Assembly (NCBI GenBank): GCA_025464025.1
Contig: JAODBP010000096.1
Coordinates: 1 to 8,115, forward strand
Reading direction: 5' to 3'
DNA: 8,115 nucleotides
Source: Actinomycetes bacterium
Lineage (GTDB): Bacteria > Actinomycetota > Acidimicrobiia > Acidimicrobiales > CADCSY01
Shown here: piece after piece, positions 1-7,113 of the stretch
How positions within the stretch are numbered: the first letter of the stretch is position 1
Layout of the letters: the number at the start of each line of letters is the position of its first letter
The notes under the pieces: model-generated
Told to the model about the DNA's origin: nothing
The model's input: the letters and a program-made list of their open reading frames with translations, nothing else
Databases searched by the model: none
Made by a program: the position numbers and the translations under genes

Positions 1-1094
1 GCGGCGAGGCGGGCCTCGAACCCCTCCTTCACCAGCTTCTCGGCCTCGTCGATGAGGGCCTCGACCATCTCGTCCTCGGGCACCACCCGCACCACCTGGC
101 CCCGGATGAAGAGGTGGCCCCGGTGGCGACCGGCGGCGATGCCGAGGTCGGCCGACTTGGCCTCGCCCGGCCCGTTGACGACGCAGCCCATGACGGCCAC
201 CTGGATCGGGAGCTGGCGCTCGCCGAACGCGGCCTGGGCCCGGGTGGCCACGTCGATCACGTCGATCTCGGCCCGGCCGCACGACGGGCAGGCGATGAGG
301 TCGACGCCCTTGCGCTCGCGCAGGCCGAGGGCCTCGAGCAGCTGGCGACCGGCCTTGGCCTCCTCGACCGGGTCGGCGGTGAGGCTGTAGCGGATGGTGT
401 CGCCGATGCCCTCCAGCAGGAGGGTGGCGATGCCGGCCGTGGCCTTGAGCAGCCCGCCCGGGGGCGGCCCGGCCTCGGTGACGCCGAGGTGCAGCGGGAA
501 GTCGATCGTGTCGGCCAGCATGCGGTAGGCCTCGACCATGAGCGGCACGCTCGACGCCTTGACCGAGATCTTCACGTCGTCGAAGCCGATCTCGGCGAAG
601 TAGGCCAGCTCGCGCTGGGCCGATGCCACGAGCGCCTCTGGGGTGATCCCGTGCTGCTCCTCGATGTCGGGGTCGAGGGAGCCGGCGTTGACGCCGATGC
701 GGATCGGCACGCCCCGGTCCTTCGCCTCCTGGGCCACGACCTTGATGTGCTCGGGCTTGCGGATGTTGCCGGGGTTGAGCCGCAGGCAGTGCACGCCGGC
801 CTCGAGGGCGGCCAGGGCGAGCTTGTACTGGAAGTGGATGTCGGCGACGATCGGCACCGGGGAGCGGGGGACGATGCGGGCCAGGCCCTCGGCCGCCGCC
901 TCGTCGTTGCAGGTGCAGCGCACGATGTCGGCGCCGGCGCCGTAGAGGGCGTAGATCTGCTGGAGCGTCGCCTCGTGGTCGCCGGTCTTCGTCGTCGTCA
1001 TCGACTGGACGGTGATCGGGGCGTCACCGCCGACCGCCACCGGGTTCGACGGGTGGCGCAGCGTGATCTGGCGGGTGGCGCGACGCTCCATCAT
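1..1094 (-). CDS. ispG: 4-hydroxy-3-methylbut-2-enyl diphosphate synthase, 3'-truncated by the window edge (364 aa visible)
   Basis: IspG (GcpE) is the [4Fe-4S] enzyme that reductively converts 2-C-methylerythritol 2,4-cyclodiphosphate to HMBPP, the next-to-last step of the MEP pathway, taking electrons from ferredoxin or flavodoxin. The N-terminal TIM-barrel half contains VQSMTTTKTGD (29-39) and HFQYKLALAALEAGV. The C-terminal cluster domain has CPSCGR with Cys269 and Cys272, then MGCVVNGPGEA with Cys304 and Glu311, matching the E. coli ligands Cys270, Cys273, Cys305 and Glu312. The visible part ends in KEGFEARLA. That is close to the normal C-terminus, so probably only about 10-25 residues are missing. 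Two ATGs in tandem (1094 and 1091) are possible starts; the first overlaps the protease TGA as ATGA. No good Shine-Dalgarno is visible, so coupling to the protease gene is likely. Confidence 0.97.
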   Translation of the reverse strand, partial: MMERRATRQITLRHPSNPVAVGGDAPITVQSMTTTKTGDHEATLQQIYALYGAGADIVRCTCNDEAAAEGLARIVPRSPVPIVADIHFQYKLALAALEAGVHCLRLNPGNIRKPEHIKVVAQEAKDRGVPIRIGVNAGSLDPDIEEQHGITPEALVASAQRELAYFAEIGFDDVKISVKASSVPLMVEAYRMLADTIDFPLHLGVTEAGPPPGGLLKATAGIATLLLEGIGDTIRYSLTADPVEEAKAGRQLLEALGLRERKGVDLIACPSCGRAEIDVIDVATRAQAAFGERQLPIQVAVMGCVVNGPGEAKSADLGIAAGRHRGHLFIRGQVVRVVPEDEMVEALIDEAEKLVKEGFEARLA

Positions 1095-2353
1095 CCGCCG
1101 AGGTCGATCGGGTGGAAGATGTCGAGGTACATGGTGCTGACGAAGAGGAACATCAGCACGAGGACCACGGCGTAGGTGATCGGCATGAGCTTGGCCACGT
1201 CGGCCTGGTAGCGCCGGCCGGAGATCATCGAGCGGACCTTCTCGTAGGTGGCGATCACCACGTGGCCGCCGTCGAACGGCAGCAGCGGCGTCAGGTTGAA
1301 GATGCCGATGAACATGTTCACCACGAACAGCAGGACGAGCACGTCGGCGATGCCGTTCTTGGCCGCCTGGTTGCCGATCTGGACGATGCCGATCACCGAG
1401 GACGGGCGGTCGTTGCTGACCGCCGTCGCGTCGCTGCCCTTGTCGGTCGAGGTGGTCGTCAGGGTGTCGACGTAGCGGCTCACGCCACTGGGCGAGAACA
1501 CCCGGCCGATGCCGGTGACCGACTCCTTGGCCGCCGTGCCCATGGCCCGGACCGAGTCGCCGACGCCGCTGACGATGCCGGATCGGACCCGGTCGAACGT
1601 CGGGCTGACACCGAGGTAGCCGACCTTGTCGCCCGTCGACGGGTTCCGCTTGGCCAGCGTCGCCGTGATCGTGCGCTCGGTGCCGTCGCGGTCGACGACG
1701 AGCGTGACGTCCTCGCCCGGGTGCTTGCGGATCACCTTCGACATGTCGGTGAACGAGCCCGGCGCCCTGCCGTCGACCGTCAGGATGCGATCACCGGGCT
1801 TCAGACCGGCCTTCAGGGCCGGGCCGCTGACCGACTGGAGCGTCCAGCGATCGGACGACGAGTCCTGGGTGCCGAAGCCGACGAACACGGTGAGGATCAG
1901 GGCGAAGGCGAGGAGGAAGTGCATGGTCGAGCCGGCCACGGCCACCGACAGGCGGCGCCAGTACGGCTTGGCCATGTAGGTGCGCTCGGCGTCGGCCGGG
2001 TCGAACTCCTCGAGGTTGCTCATACCGATGATCTTCACGTAGGCCCCGGCCGGGATGGCCTTGAGCCCGTACTCGGTCTCGCCCCGCCGGAACGACCAGA
2101 TCTTGGGGCCGAAGCCGAGGAAGAACTCGGTGACCTTCATGCCGGCCCACTTGGCCGTGAGGTAGTGGCCGAGCTCGTGCAGGAAGATCATCACGACGAT
2201 GGCGAGCACGATCGCCACGGCCGACCACCCGGCCCGGATGCCGAGCCACAGCAGCAGGCCGACGATGACGGCGATGCCGTACAGGCCGGCCGTGCGCTCC
2301 TCGTCGGGGGCGATCGGCGACGCCGCCCGCAGCTCGTCCTGCTCGATGCTCAT
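1091..2353 (-). CDS. rseP: Site-2 intramembrane zinc metalloprotease with one PDZ domain (RseP/Rip1 family, M50), 420 aa
   Basis: Proteins of this family cut transmembrane anti-sigma factors or other membrane proteins inside the bilayer. HELGH (59-63) supplies two zinc-binding histidines and the catalytic glutamate. NLTPLLPFDGG (353-363) supplies the third ligand, Asp361. One PDZ domain covers about 165-235, with the loop ALKAGLKPGDRILTVDGR (179-196). Hydrophobic segments lie near 24-39, 43-60, 137-160, 335-356 and 392-411. The first comes before the HELGH helix and, with a polar 23-residue leader, is extra relative to Mycobacterium tuberculosis Rip1. The usual Gly-Pro-x-x-Asn motif after the first conserved block is AGSTMHF here (140-146). 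The ATG at 2353 overlaps the dxr TGA as ATGA, with AGAGGA 10 nt upstream. Placement beside dxr and ispG is typical for actinobacterial Rip1. Substrates cannot be told from this window. Confidence 0.93.
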   Translation of the reverse strand: MSIEQDELRAASPIAPDEERTAGLYGIAVIVGLLLWLGIRAGWSAVAIVLAIVVMIFLHELGHYLTAKWAGMKVTEFFLGFGPKIWSFRRGETEYGLKAIPAGAYVKIIGMSNLEEFDPADAERTYMAKPYWRRLSVAVAGSTMHFLLAFALILTVFVGFGTQDSSSDRWTLQSVSGPALKAGLKPGDRILTVDGRAPGSFTDMSKVIRKHPGEDVTLVVDRDGTERTITATLAKRNPSTGDKVGYLGVSPTFDRVRSGIVSGVGDSVRAMGTAAKESVTGIGRVFSPSGVSRYVDTLTTTSTDKGSDATAVSNDRPSSVIGIVQIGNQAAKNGIADVLVLLFVVNMFIGIFNLTPLLPFDGGHVVIATYEKVRSMISGRRYQADVAKLMPITYAVVLVLMFLFVSTMYLDIFHPIDLGG

Positions 2354-3510
2354 CGGTCCGCCATCCTCTGCTCCACGATCGACCGGGCGACCTCTCGGGC
2401 CCGGCGATCGACGTCGATCACGCTGTCCACGTCGACGAGCACCGTCCCATCATGGCGGTGCAACGCCTCGTCCAACACCTCAGCGATGCCGAGCCAGTCG
2501 AGGTTCCCGTCGAGGAAGGCGGCCACCGCCACCTCGTTGGCCGCGTTGAGCCAGGCGGGGGCCGAACCACCGGCCCGCCCGGCCTCGTAGGCCAGGGCGA
2601 GGGGGCGGAACGTGGTCAGGTCGGGCGCCTCGAAGTCGAGCCGGCCCACGTCGGCCCAGTCGAGGGCGCCGAAGGCCACCCGGCTGCGGGTCGGGTAGGC
2701 CAGGGCGTAGGCGATCGGCAGCCGCATGTCGGGGTTCGAGAGCTGGGCGATGGTGGCCCCGTCGGTGAAGGTGACCATCGAGTGCACGATCGACTGGGGG
2801 TGCACCACGACGTCGATGTCGTCGTAGCCCACGCCGAACAGCTCGTGGGCCTCGATGACCTCGAGGCCCTTGTTCATGAGCGTCGAGGAGTCCACCGTGA
2901 TCTTCGGGCCCATCGACCAGGTGGGATGGGCCAGGGCCTGCTCGACGGTGATGCCGGCCAGGTCGTCGCGGGTGCGGCCGCGGAACGGGCCCCCGCTCGC
3001 CGTCAGCACCAGCTGGCGCACCTCGTCGTGGCCGCCGGCCCGGAGGCACTGGTGCAGGGCGCAGTGCTCCGAGTCGACCGGCACGATCTCGGCCCCGGGC
3101 GTCCCCCGCACGGCTTGGACCACCGGCCCGCCGGCGATGAGCGACTCCTTGTTGGCCAGGGCCAGGCGACGCCCGGCCCGCAGCGCCTCGACCGTGACGC
3201 CGAGGCCGGCGAAGCCGACGACCCCGTTGACCACGACGTCGGCGAGCCCGGCCAGCGACGCCAGCGCCTCGTCGCCAGCCCGCACCTCGGTGCCGGGCGG
3301 GACCTTGTCCTCGAGCTCACGGGCCCGGGACGCGTCGGCGATGGCCACGACCTTCGGTCGCACGGCGTGGGCCTGCTCGGCCAGGAGGTCGACCGACGTG
3401 GCCGCGCCGAGCGCGACCACCTCGTAGCGATCGCCCTCGGCCGCCACCACGTCGAGGGCCTGGGTCCCGATGGACCCGGTGGAGCCGACGATCGAGATCG
3501 TGGTCGCCAT
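2350..3510 (-). CDS. dxr: 1-deoxy-D-xylulose 5-phosphate reductoisomerase, 386 aa
   Basis: This enzyme catalyses the first committed step of the MEP isoprenoid pathway: rearrangement and NADPH-dependent reduction of DXP to 2-C-methylerythritol 4-phosphate. It is the fosmidomycin target. The N-terminal Rossmann domain opens with GSTGSIG (9-15), and NGVVGFAGL (95-103) and ALANKESLI (117-125) follow. Metal ligands are Asp146 and Glu148 in VDSEHCA and Glu217 in NKGLE. Substrate-binding Ser172 (ASGGP), Ser208, Asn213 and Lys214 match E. coli Ser186, Ser222, Asn227 and Lys228. His195 and Trp198 lie in the flexible loop. The ATG at 3510 immediately precedes the Rossmann strand. The frame stays open upstream only because cdsA is GC-rich. 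No clear Shine-Dalgarno is present in the 11-nt gap after cdsA. The stop TGA overlaps the protease ATG. All key residues are intact. Confidence 0.98.
   Translation of the reverse strand: MATTISIVGSTGSIGTQALDVVAAEGDRYEVVALGAATSVDLLAEQAHAVRPKVVAIADASRARELEDKVPPGTEVRAGDEALASLAGLADVVVNGVVGFAGLGVTVEALRAGRRLALANKESLIAGGPVVQAVRGTPGAEIVPVDSEHCALHQCLRAGGHDEVRQLVLTASGGPFRGRTRDDLAGITVEQALAHPTWSMGPKITVDSSTLMNKGLEVIEAHELFGVGYDDIDVVVHPQSIVHSMVTFTDGATIAQLSNPDMRLPIAYALAYPTRSRVAFGALDWADVGRLDFEAPDLTTFRPLALAYEAGRAGGSAPAWLNAANEVAVAAFLDGNLDWLGIAEVLDEALHRHDGTVLVDVDSVIDVDRRAREVARSIVEQRMADR
2364..2369 (-). promoter_or_regulatory. Shine-Dalgarno site of the site-2 protease gene, within dxr
   Basis: The minus strand reads AGAGGA, 10 nt before ATG 2353, and is encoded by the last dxr codons (EQRMADR). 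With the ATGA overlap it indicates translational coupling of the protease to dxr. It supports 2353 as the start, and with it the extra N-terminal hydrophobic segment. Confidence 0.6.
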
Positions 3511-3521
3511 GGGGCGGGGCC

Positions 3522-4958
3522 CTACCCGATGTTCAGCAGGCGACAGAGGTAGTACGCGACCGGCAGGGCGAAGAGGAGCCCGTCGAAGCGGTCGAACAGG
3601 CCGCCGTGGCCGGGCAGGACGGTGCCCATGTCCTTGATGCCGAGGTCGCGCTTGATCATCGACTCGGCCAGGTCGCCCATGGGGCAGGCCACGGCGACGC
3701 AGAGGGCGAGGAGGGCGGCCGAGCCGGTGTCCCACGGCGTGAGCTTGAACACCATGCCCAGGAGCAGGGTGGTGAGCACGACGGAGACGATGGCGCCCCC
3801 GATCACGCCCTCGACGGTCTTGTTCGGGCTGACCTCGGGGGCCACCGGCGCCCGGCCCACCTGCTGGCCGACGAGGAGGGCGCCGATGTCGTTGGCGGCC
3901 GTGGCGAGGATCACGCCGAGCAGGACCCCGATGCCGTTCGGGAGCTGGAGGATCAGGGCGGCGTAGGAGCCGAGCAGCCCGATCTGGAGCACGGCCAGGA
4001 CGGTCACGCCGGCGTTCATCGTCGGCGAGCTGCGGGTGACGCCGATCAGGTACCAGAGGAGCGTGAAGACGGTGGTCAGGCCGAGCACCAGCGGCAGGGC
4101 GGCCTCGCCCTTCCAGTAGGCGCCGAGGACCAGGCCGGCGGTGGCGACCAGGCCGAGCAGCGTGGCCGGCTGGTAACCGCCCCGCTGGAGGGCGCCGAAC
4201 AGCTCGGCGGCGCAGAGGACGATGATCGCGGTGACCAGCACCATGGCCGCGGCCGGGCCGATCTTGAACAGGATCAGGGCGGCGACGAGCAGGCCGACCG
4301 CGGTGGCGATCGCCGTCGGCATGTCGCGGCCGCTGCCGGGCACCGGCCCACCGACGGGGCGTCGGGGCCGGGGCTTCGGCGTGGGCGGGGTGGCCACGCG
4401 CGGCGGCACCTCGTCGATGGTGACGAGGTCCTCCTCCTCGTGGACGGTGAAGAAGTCGTCGGGGGCCGGGCGCGACCGGTCGTCGAGGGCGCCGACGCGC
4501 GTGCCCTCGTCGTGGCCCAGGTCGGCGGCGTCGAAGTCGGCCTCCTCCCAGTCGCCGGCGGAGTCGCGCCAGCGGGGGCCGGAGGTGGCGAAGCTGGACC
4601 ACGCCTCGAGGTCGTCGGACGCACCCTCGAGGCCCTCGGGCACGATCCTCGGCACCTCGCCGGTGGGCGGGTCGGTCCAGTGCGGCATGGGGGCGGCCGG
4701 GGGCGGGGGGGTCGGGACCACCCGGGGCCGCAGGGCGGCGTCGGCCTCCTCGGCCGGCAGCGGGAAGCGCACGGCCGGGCGGGGCGCGTCCTCCGGCGGC
4801 GGAGCCGGCCGGTCGCCGTACTTCAGCTCGCCCTCCCCCCGACGCGGCGCGACATCGCCACGCTCGAGCGCCTCGGCCGCCTCCTCGGCGCCGATGATCC
4901 GCACGCCCTCGGTCTTGTCACCTGCGGTGTTGTCGTCGTCTGGGCGATCCCACGGCAT
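3522..4958 (-). CDS. cdsA: Phosphatidate cytidylyltransferase (CDP-diglyceride synthase) with ~212-residue disordered N-terminal extension, 478 aa
   Basis: This integral membrane enzyme makes CDP-diacylglycerol from CTP and phosphatidic acid, the branch point for phosphatidylglycerol, cardiolipin and phosphatidylinositol. The membrane domain starts near residue 213 and has about eight hydrophobic segments. It contains NDIGALLVGQQVGR (356-369), SPNKTVEG (377-384) and the C-terminal family signature beginning SMIKRDLGIKD (433-443) and ending HGGLFDRFD (451-459). Residues 1-212 are not part of the catalytic fold: they are acidic and Pro-rich, with a PPPP tract, an HWTDPPTGEVPR segment (93-104) and a Pro/Lys/Arg-rich stretch (about 190-201) before the membrane. 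The ATG at 4958 is favoured over one at 5012 because a strong AGGAGG precedes it and the longer form would run into frr. Catalytic identity is secure; the extension is unexplained. The next gene, dxr, starts 11 nt after the TAG. Confidence 0.95.
   Translation of the reverse strand: MPWDRPDDDNTAGDKTEGVRIIGAEEAAEALERGDVAPRRGEGELKYGDRPAPPPEDAPRPAVRFPLPAEEADAALRPRVVPTPPPPAAPMPHWTDPPTGEVPRIVPEGLEGASDDLEAWSSFATSGPRWRDSAGDWEEADFDAADLGHDEGTRVGALDDRSRPAPDDFFTVHEEEDLVTIDEVPPRVATPPTPKPRPRRPVGGPVPGSGRDMPTAIATAVGLLVAALILFKIGPAAAMVLVTAIIVLCAAELFGALQRGGYQPATLLGLVATAGLVLGAYWKGEAALPLVLGLTTVFTLLWYLIGVTRSSPTMNAGVTVLAVLQIGLLGSYAALILQLPNGIGVLLGVILATAANDIGALLVGQQVGRAPVAPEVSPNKTVEGVIGGAIVSVVLTTLLLGMVFKLTPWDTGSAALLALCVAVACPMGDLAESMIKRDLGIKDMGTVLPGHGGLFDRFDGLLFALPVAYYLCRLLNIG
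4689..4716 (+). other. G-run cluster (possible G-quadruplex) opposite the CdsA poly-proline tract
   Basis: On the plus strand there are four G-runs of 5, 5, 7 and 3 bases separated by loops of 5, 1 and 2 bases. This fits the usual G3+N1-7 quadruplex pattern. The minus strand encodes the TPPPPAAPMP part of the CdsA N-terminal extension. In such GC-rich DNA this may simply be a by-product of proline codons. The motif is directly visible; any folding or function is unproven. Confidence 0.4.
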
Positions 4959-4967
4959 GAGCTTGTT

Positions 4968-4973
4968 CCTCCT
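4968..4973 (-). promoter_or_regulatory. Strong Shine-Dalgarno site deciding the cdsA start
   Basis: The minus strand reads AGGAGG, 9 nt before ATG 4958, in the 19-nt gap after frr. It is the best anti-16S match at any junction in the window. It argues that cdsA translation is initiated independently, and it fixes the start at 4958 rather than at 5012. Confidence 0.85.
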
Positions 4974-4977
4974 GCGA

Positions 4978-5544
4978 TCAGTCGCCGAGGAGCTCGCGCT
5001 CCTTGTGTTCAAGAGCGGTCTCGATCCCCGCCACGTGGGTGGCGGTGATCTTCTCGAGCTCCTTCTCGGCCCGTTCGAGCTCGTCGGCGGAGATGTCGCC
5101 GTCCTTCTCGAAGGCCTCCAGGTCGTGCCGGGCCGCGCGGCGGAGGTTGCGGACCGCCACCCGCCCCTCCTCGGCCATCGACTTGACCATCTTCACGTAC
5201 TCCTTGCGCCGCTCCGCGGTGAGGGGCGGGAACGACAGCCGGATGACCTTGCCGTCGTTGCTCGGGTTGAGCCCGAGGTCGGAGTTCTGGATCGCCTTCT
5301 CGATCACCTTGATCGACGTGGCGTCGTAGGGCTGGATCACCAGCATCCGGGCCTCGGGCACGCTGAAGCCGGCGATCTGCTGGAGGGGCACCTCGGTGCC
5401 GTAGTAGTCGACCTGGAGCTTCTCGACGAAGGCGGGCGACGCCCGCCCGGTCCGGATCGACGAGAACTCGGCGATGGCGTGCGAGACGGCCTTGACCATC
5501 TTCTCGGTGGTGTCCTCGAAGACGGCGTCCACGAGCTCGCTCAT
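4978..5544 (-). CDS. frr: Ribosome recycling factor (RRF), 188 aa
   Basis: RRF works with EF-G (and IF3) to split post-termination ribosomes. The protein has the family length and two-domain layout: a three-helix bundle (about 1-30 and 106-188) with a beta domain between. Hallmarks are IRTGRASPAF (30-39), LQQIAGFSVPEARML (54-68), IQNSDLGLNPSNDGKVIRL (85-103) and the AVRNLRR helix (130-136) with Arg132 at the rRNA-contacting position of E. coli RRF. The ATG at 5544 gives MSELVDAVFED, matching the normal N-terminus. Upstream in-frame codons back to 5601 overlap pyrH and encode a sequence unlike RRF. A run of five G residues 6 nt before the ATG is only a weak ribosome binding site, so expression probably relies on coupling to pyrH, 13 nt upstream. 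It ends in TGA, 19 nt before cdsA. Confidence 0.97.
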   Translation of the reverse strand: MSELVDAVFEDTTEKMVKAVSHAIAEFSSIRTGRASPAFVEKLQVDYYGTEVPLQQIAGFSVPEARMLVIQPYDATSIKVIEKAIQNSDLGLNPSNDGKVIRLSFPPLTAERRKEYVKMVKSMAEEGRVAVRNLRRAARHDLEAFEKDGDISADELERAEKELEKITATHVAGIETALEHKERELLGD

Positions 5545-5557
5545 CGCTTGCCCCCGT

Positions 5558-6286
<729 letters not shown>

Positions 6287-7099
6287 CTAGCCGATCTCCA
6301 CCTGGGCGAACGCCACGACCTTGGCCGAGCCCAGCGCCTGCTGGACCGAGAGCTTCTCGTCGTGGACCCACGGCTGCTCGAGGAGGGCGCCGCCGGGCTC
6401 GCCCTTCTGGCCCACCCGCTTGAACCAGCCGGTGAGCTTGCCCTCGACGATCTTCTCGAGGGCGGCCTCGGGCTTGCCCTCGTTGCGGGTGGCGTTCTCG
6501 AGCGTGTCGCGCTGGGCGGACACCACGTCGGCCGGCACCTCGTCGCGGGTGAGCACGCTCGGGCGGCTGAAGCTGGCGTGCAGGGCCACCTGGTGGGCCA
6601 GCTCGTCGTCGCCACCCTCCAGCTCGACCAGGACGCCGTTGACGCCGCGGTCGTTCTGGATGTGGAGGTAGGCGTCGAAGCCGTTGCCCTCGGCCGGGTC
6701 GACGCGGAAGACGCGGCCCCAGCCCATGTTCTCCTTGAGGCTGATGATCAGCTCGTCGAGTCGGCCCTGGAGCCCGGCGAGGGCCCCCTCGCCGTCGGCG
6801 GCGACGGCATCGGCCGCGCCCTGGACGAGGGCGGTGAAGTCGGGGCTCTTGGCCACGAAGTCGGTCTCCGACTTCAGCTCGACCAGGGCGGCAGCCCGAC
6901 CGGCGCGACCGAGGGCGACCGCGCCCTCGGAGGCCTCGCGGTCGGTGCGGCCGGCCGCCTTGGCCAGGCCGTTCTCGAGCAGCCACTTCGACGCGGCGTC
7001 CATGTCGCCGTCGGTCGCGTCGAGGGCCTTCTTGGCATCCATCATGCCGACGCCGGTGGCGTCGCGGAGCTTCTTGACGTCTTGTGCGCTGTACGCCAT
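6287..7099 (-). CDS. tsf: Elongation factor Ts (EF-Ts), 270 aa
   Basis: EF-Ts is the cytoplasmic guanine-nucleotide exchange factor that releases GDP from EF-Tu. The N-terminal UBA-like domain (about 1-45) carries the family signature LRDATGVGMMDAKKAL (11-26). The SETDFVAK motif (77-84) places Asp80 and Phe81 where the E. coli protein inserts into EF-Tu to disturb Mg2+ binding. The core continues to the typical end VQQALGSAKVVAFAQVEIG (252-270). The ATG at 7099 is chosen because it begins the family-typical MAYSAQDVKKLRD and follows a GAGGAA Shine-Dalgarno 8 nt away. The frame is open far upstream to 7540, but that is rpsB coding sequence read in another frame. The gene ends in TAG, and the next in-frame codon is the TTG that starts pyrH. 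No defect is seen. Confidence 0.98.
   Translation of the reverse strand: MAYSAQDVKKLRDATGVGMMDAKKALDATDGDMDAASKWLLENGLAKAAGRTDREASEGAVALGRAGRAAALVELKSETDFVAKSPDFTALVQGAADAVAADGEGALAGLQGRLDELIISLKENMGWGRVFRVDPAEGNGFDAYLHIQNDRGVNGVLVELEGGDDELAHQVALHASFSRPSVLTRDEVPADVVSAQRDTLENATRNEGKPEAALEKIVEGKLTGWFKRVGQKGEPGGALLEQPWVHDEKLSVQQALGSAKVVAFAQVEIG
6296..6303 (-). promoter_or_regulatory. Shine-Dalgarno site for the TTG start of pyrH, inside the tsf coding end
   Basis: The minus strand reads AGGTGGAG, followed by 9 nt (including the tsf TAG) and then TTG at 6286. It is embedded in the last EF-Ts codons (for QVEIG). This is the main sequence evidence that the unusual TTG is a true initiation codon and that pyrH is translationally coupled to tsf. 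Confidence 0.65.
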
Positions 7100-7107
7100 C
7101 TGGGGGC

Positions 7108-7113
7108 TTCCTC
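7108..7113 (-). promoter_or_regulatory. Shine-Dalgarno site of tsf
   Basis: The minus strand reads GAGGAA, 8 nt before the tsf ATG at 7099. It lies in the 14-nt gap immediately after the rpsB TAA, so ribosomes finishing S2 end right on the tsf initiation site. It supports the 7099 start over the upstream open frame. Confidence 0.75.

Noticed and set aside
114..1175. Plus-strand open frame of about 353 codons opposite ispG
   Set aside because: It is an antisense shadow. The ispG frame is open across the same stretch with all iron-sulfur ligands present.
1112..2590. Plus-strand open frame of about 492 codons opposite the protease gene and the end of dxr
   Set aside because: It is an antisense shadow with His/Asp/Arg/Gly-rich composition and no recognisable domain. 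The minus-strand genes here have complete catalytic motifs.
3511..4602. Upstream extension of the dxr reading frame through most of cdsA
   Set aside because: The extra residues are Arg/Pro/Gly-rich shadow sequence. Dxr proteins begin directly at the Rossmann strand, which follows the ATG at 3510.
4959..5012. Longer cdsA start at 5012, inside frr
   Set aside because: It would overlap frr and bypass the strong AGGAGG that sits 9 nt before ATG 4958.
3606..5048. Plus-strand open frame of about 480 codons opposite cdsA
   Set aside because: It is an antisense shadow with repetitive Gly/Glu/Asp/His/Arg composition. The minus strand encodes an unmistakable CdsA membrane domain.
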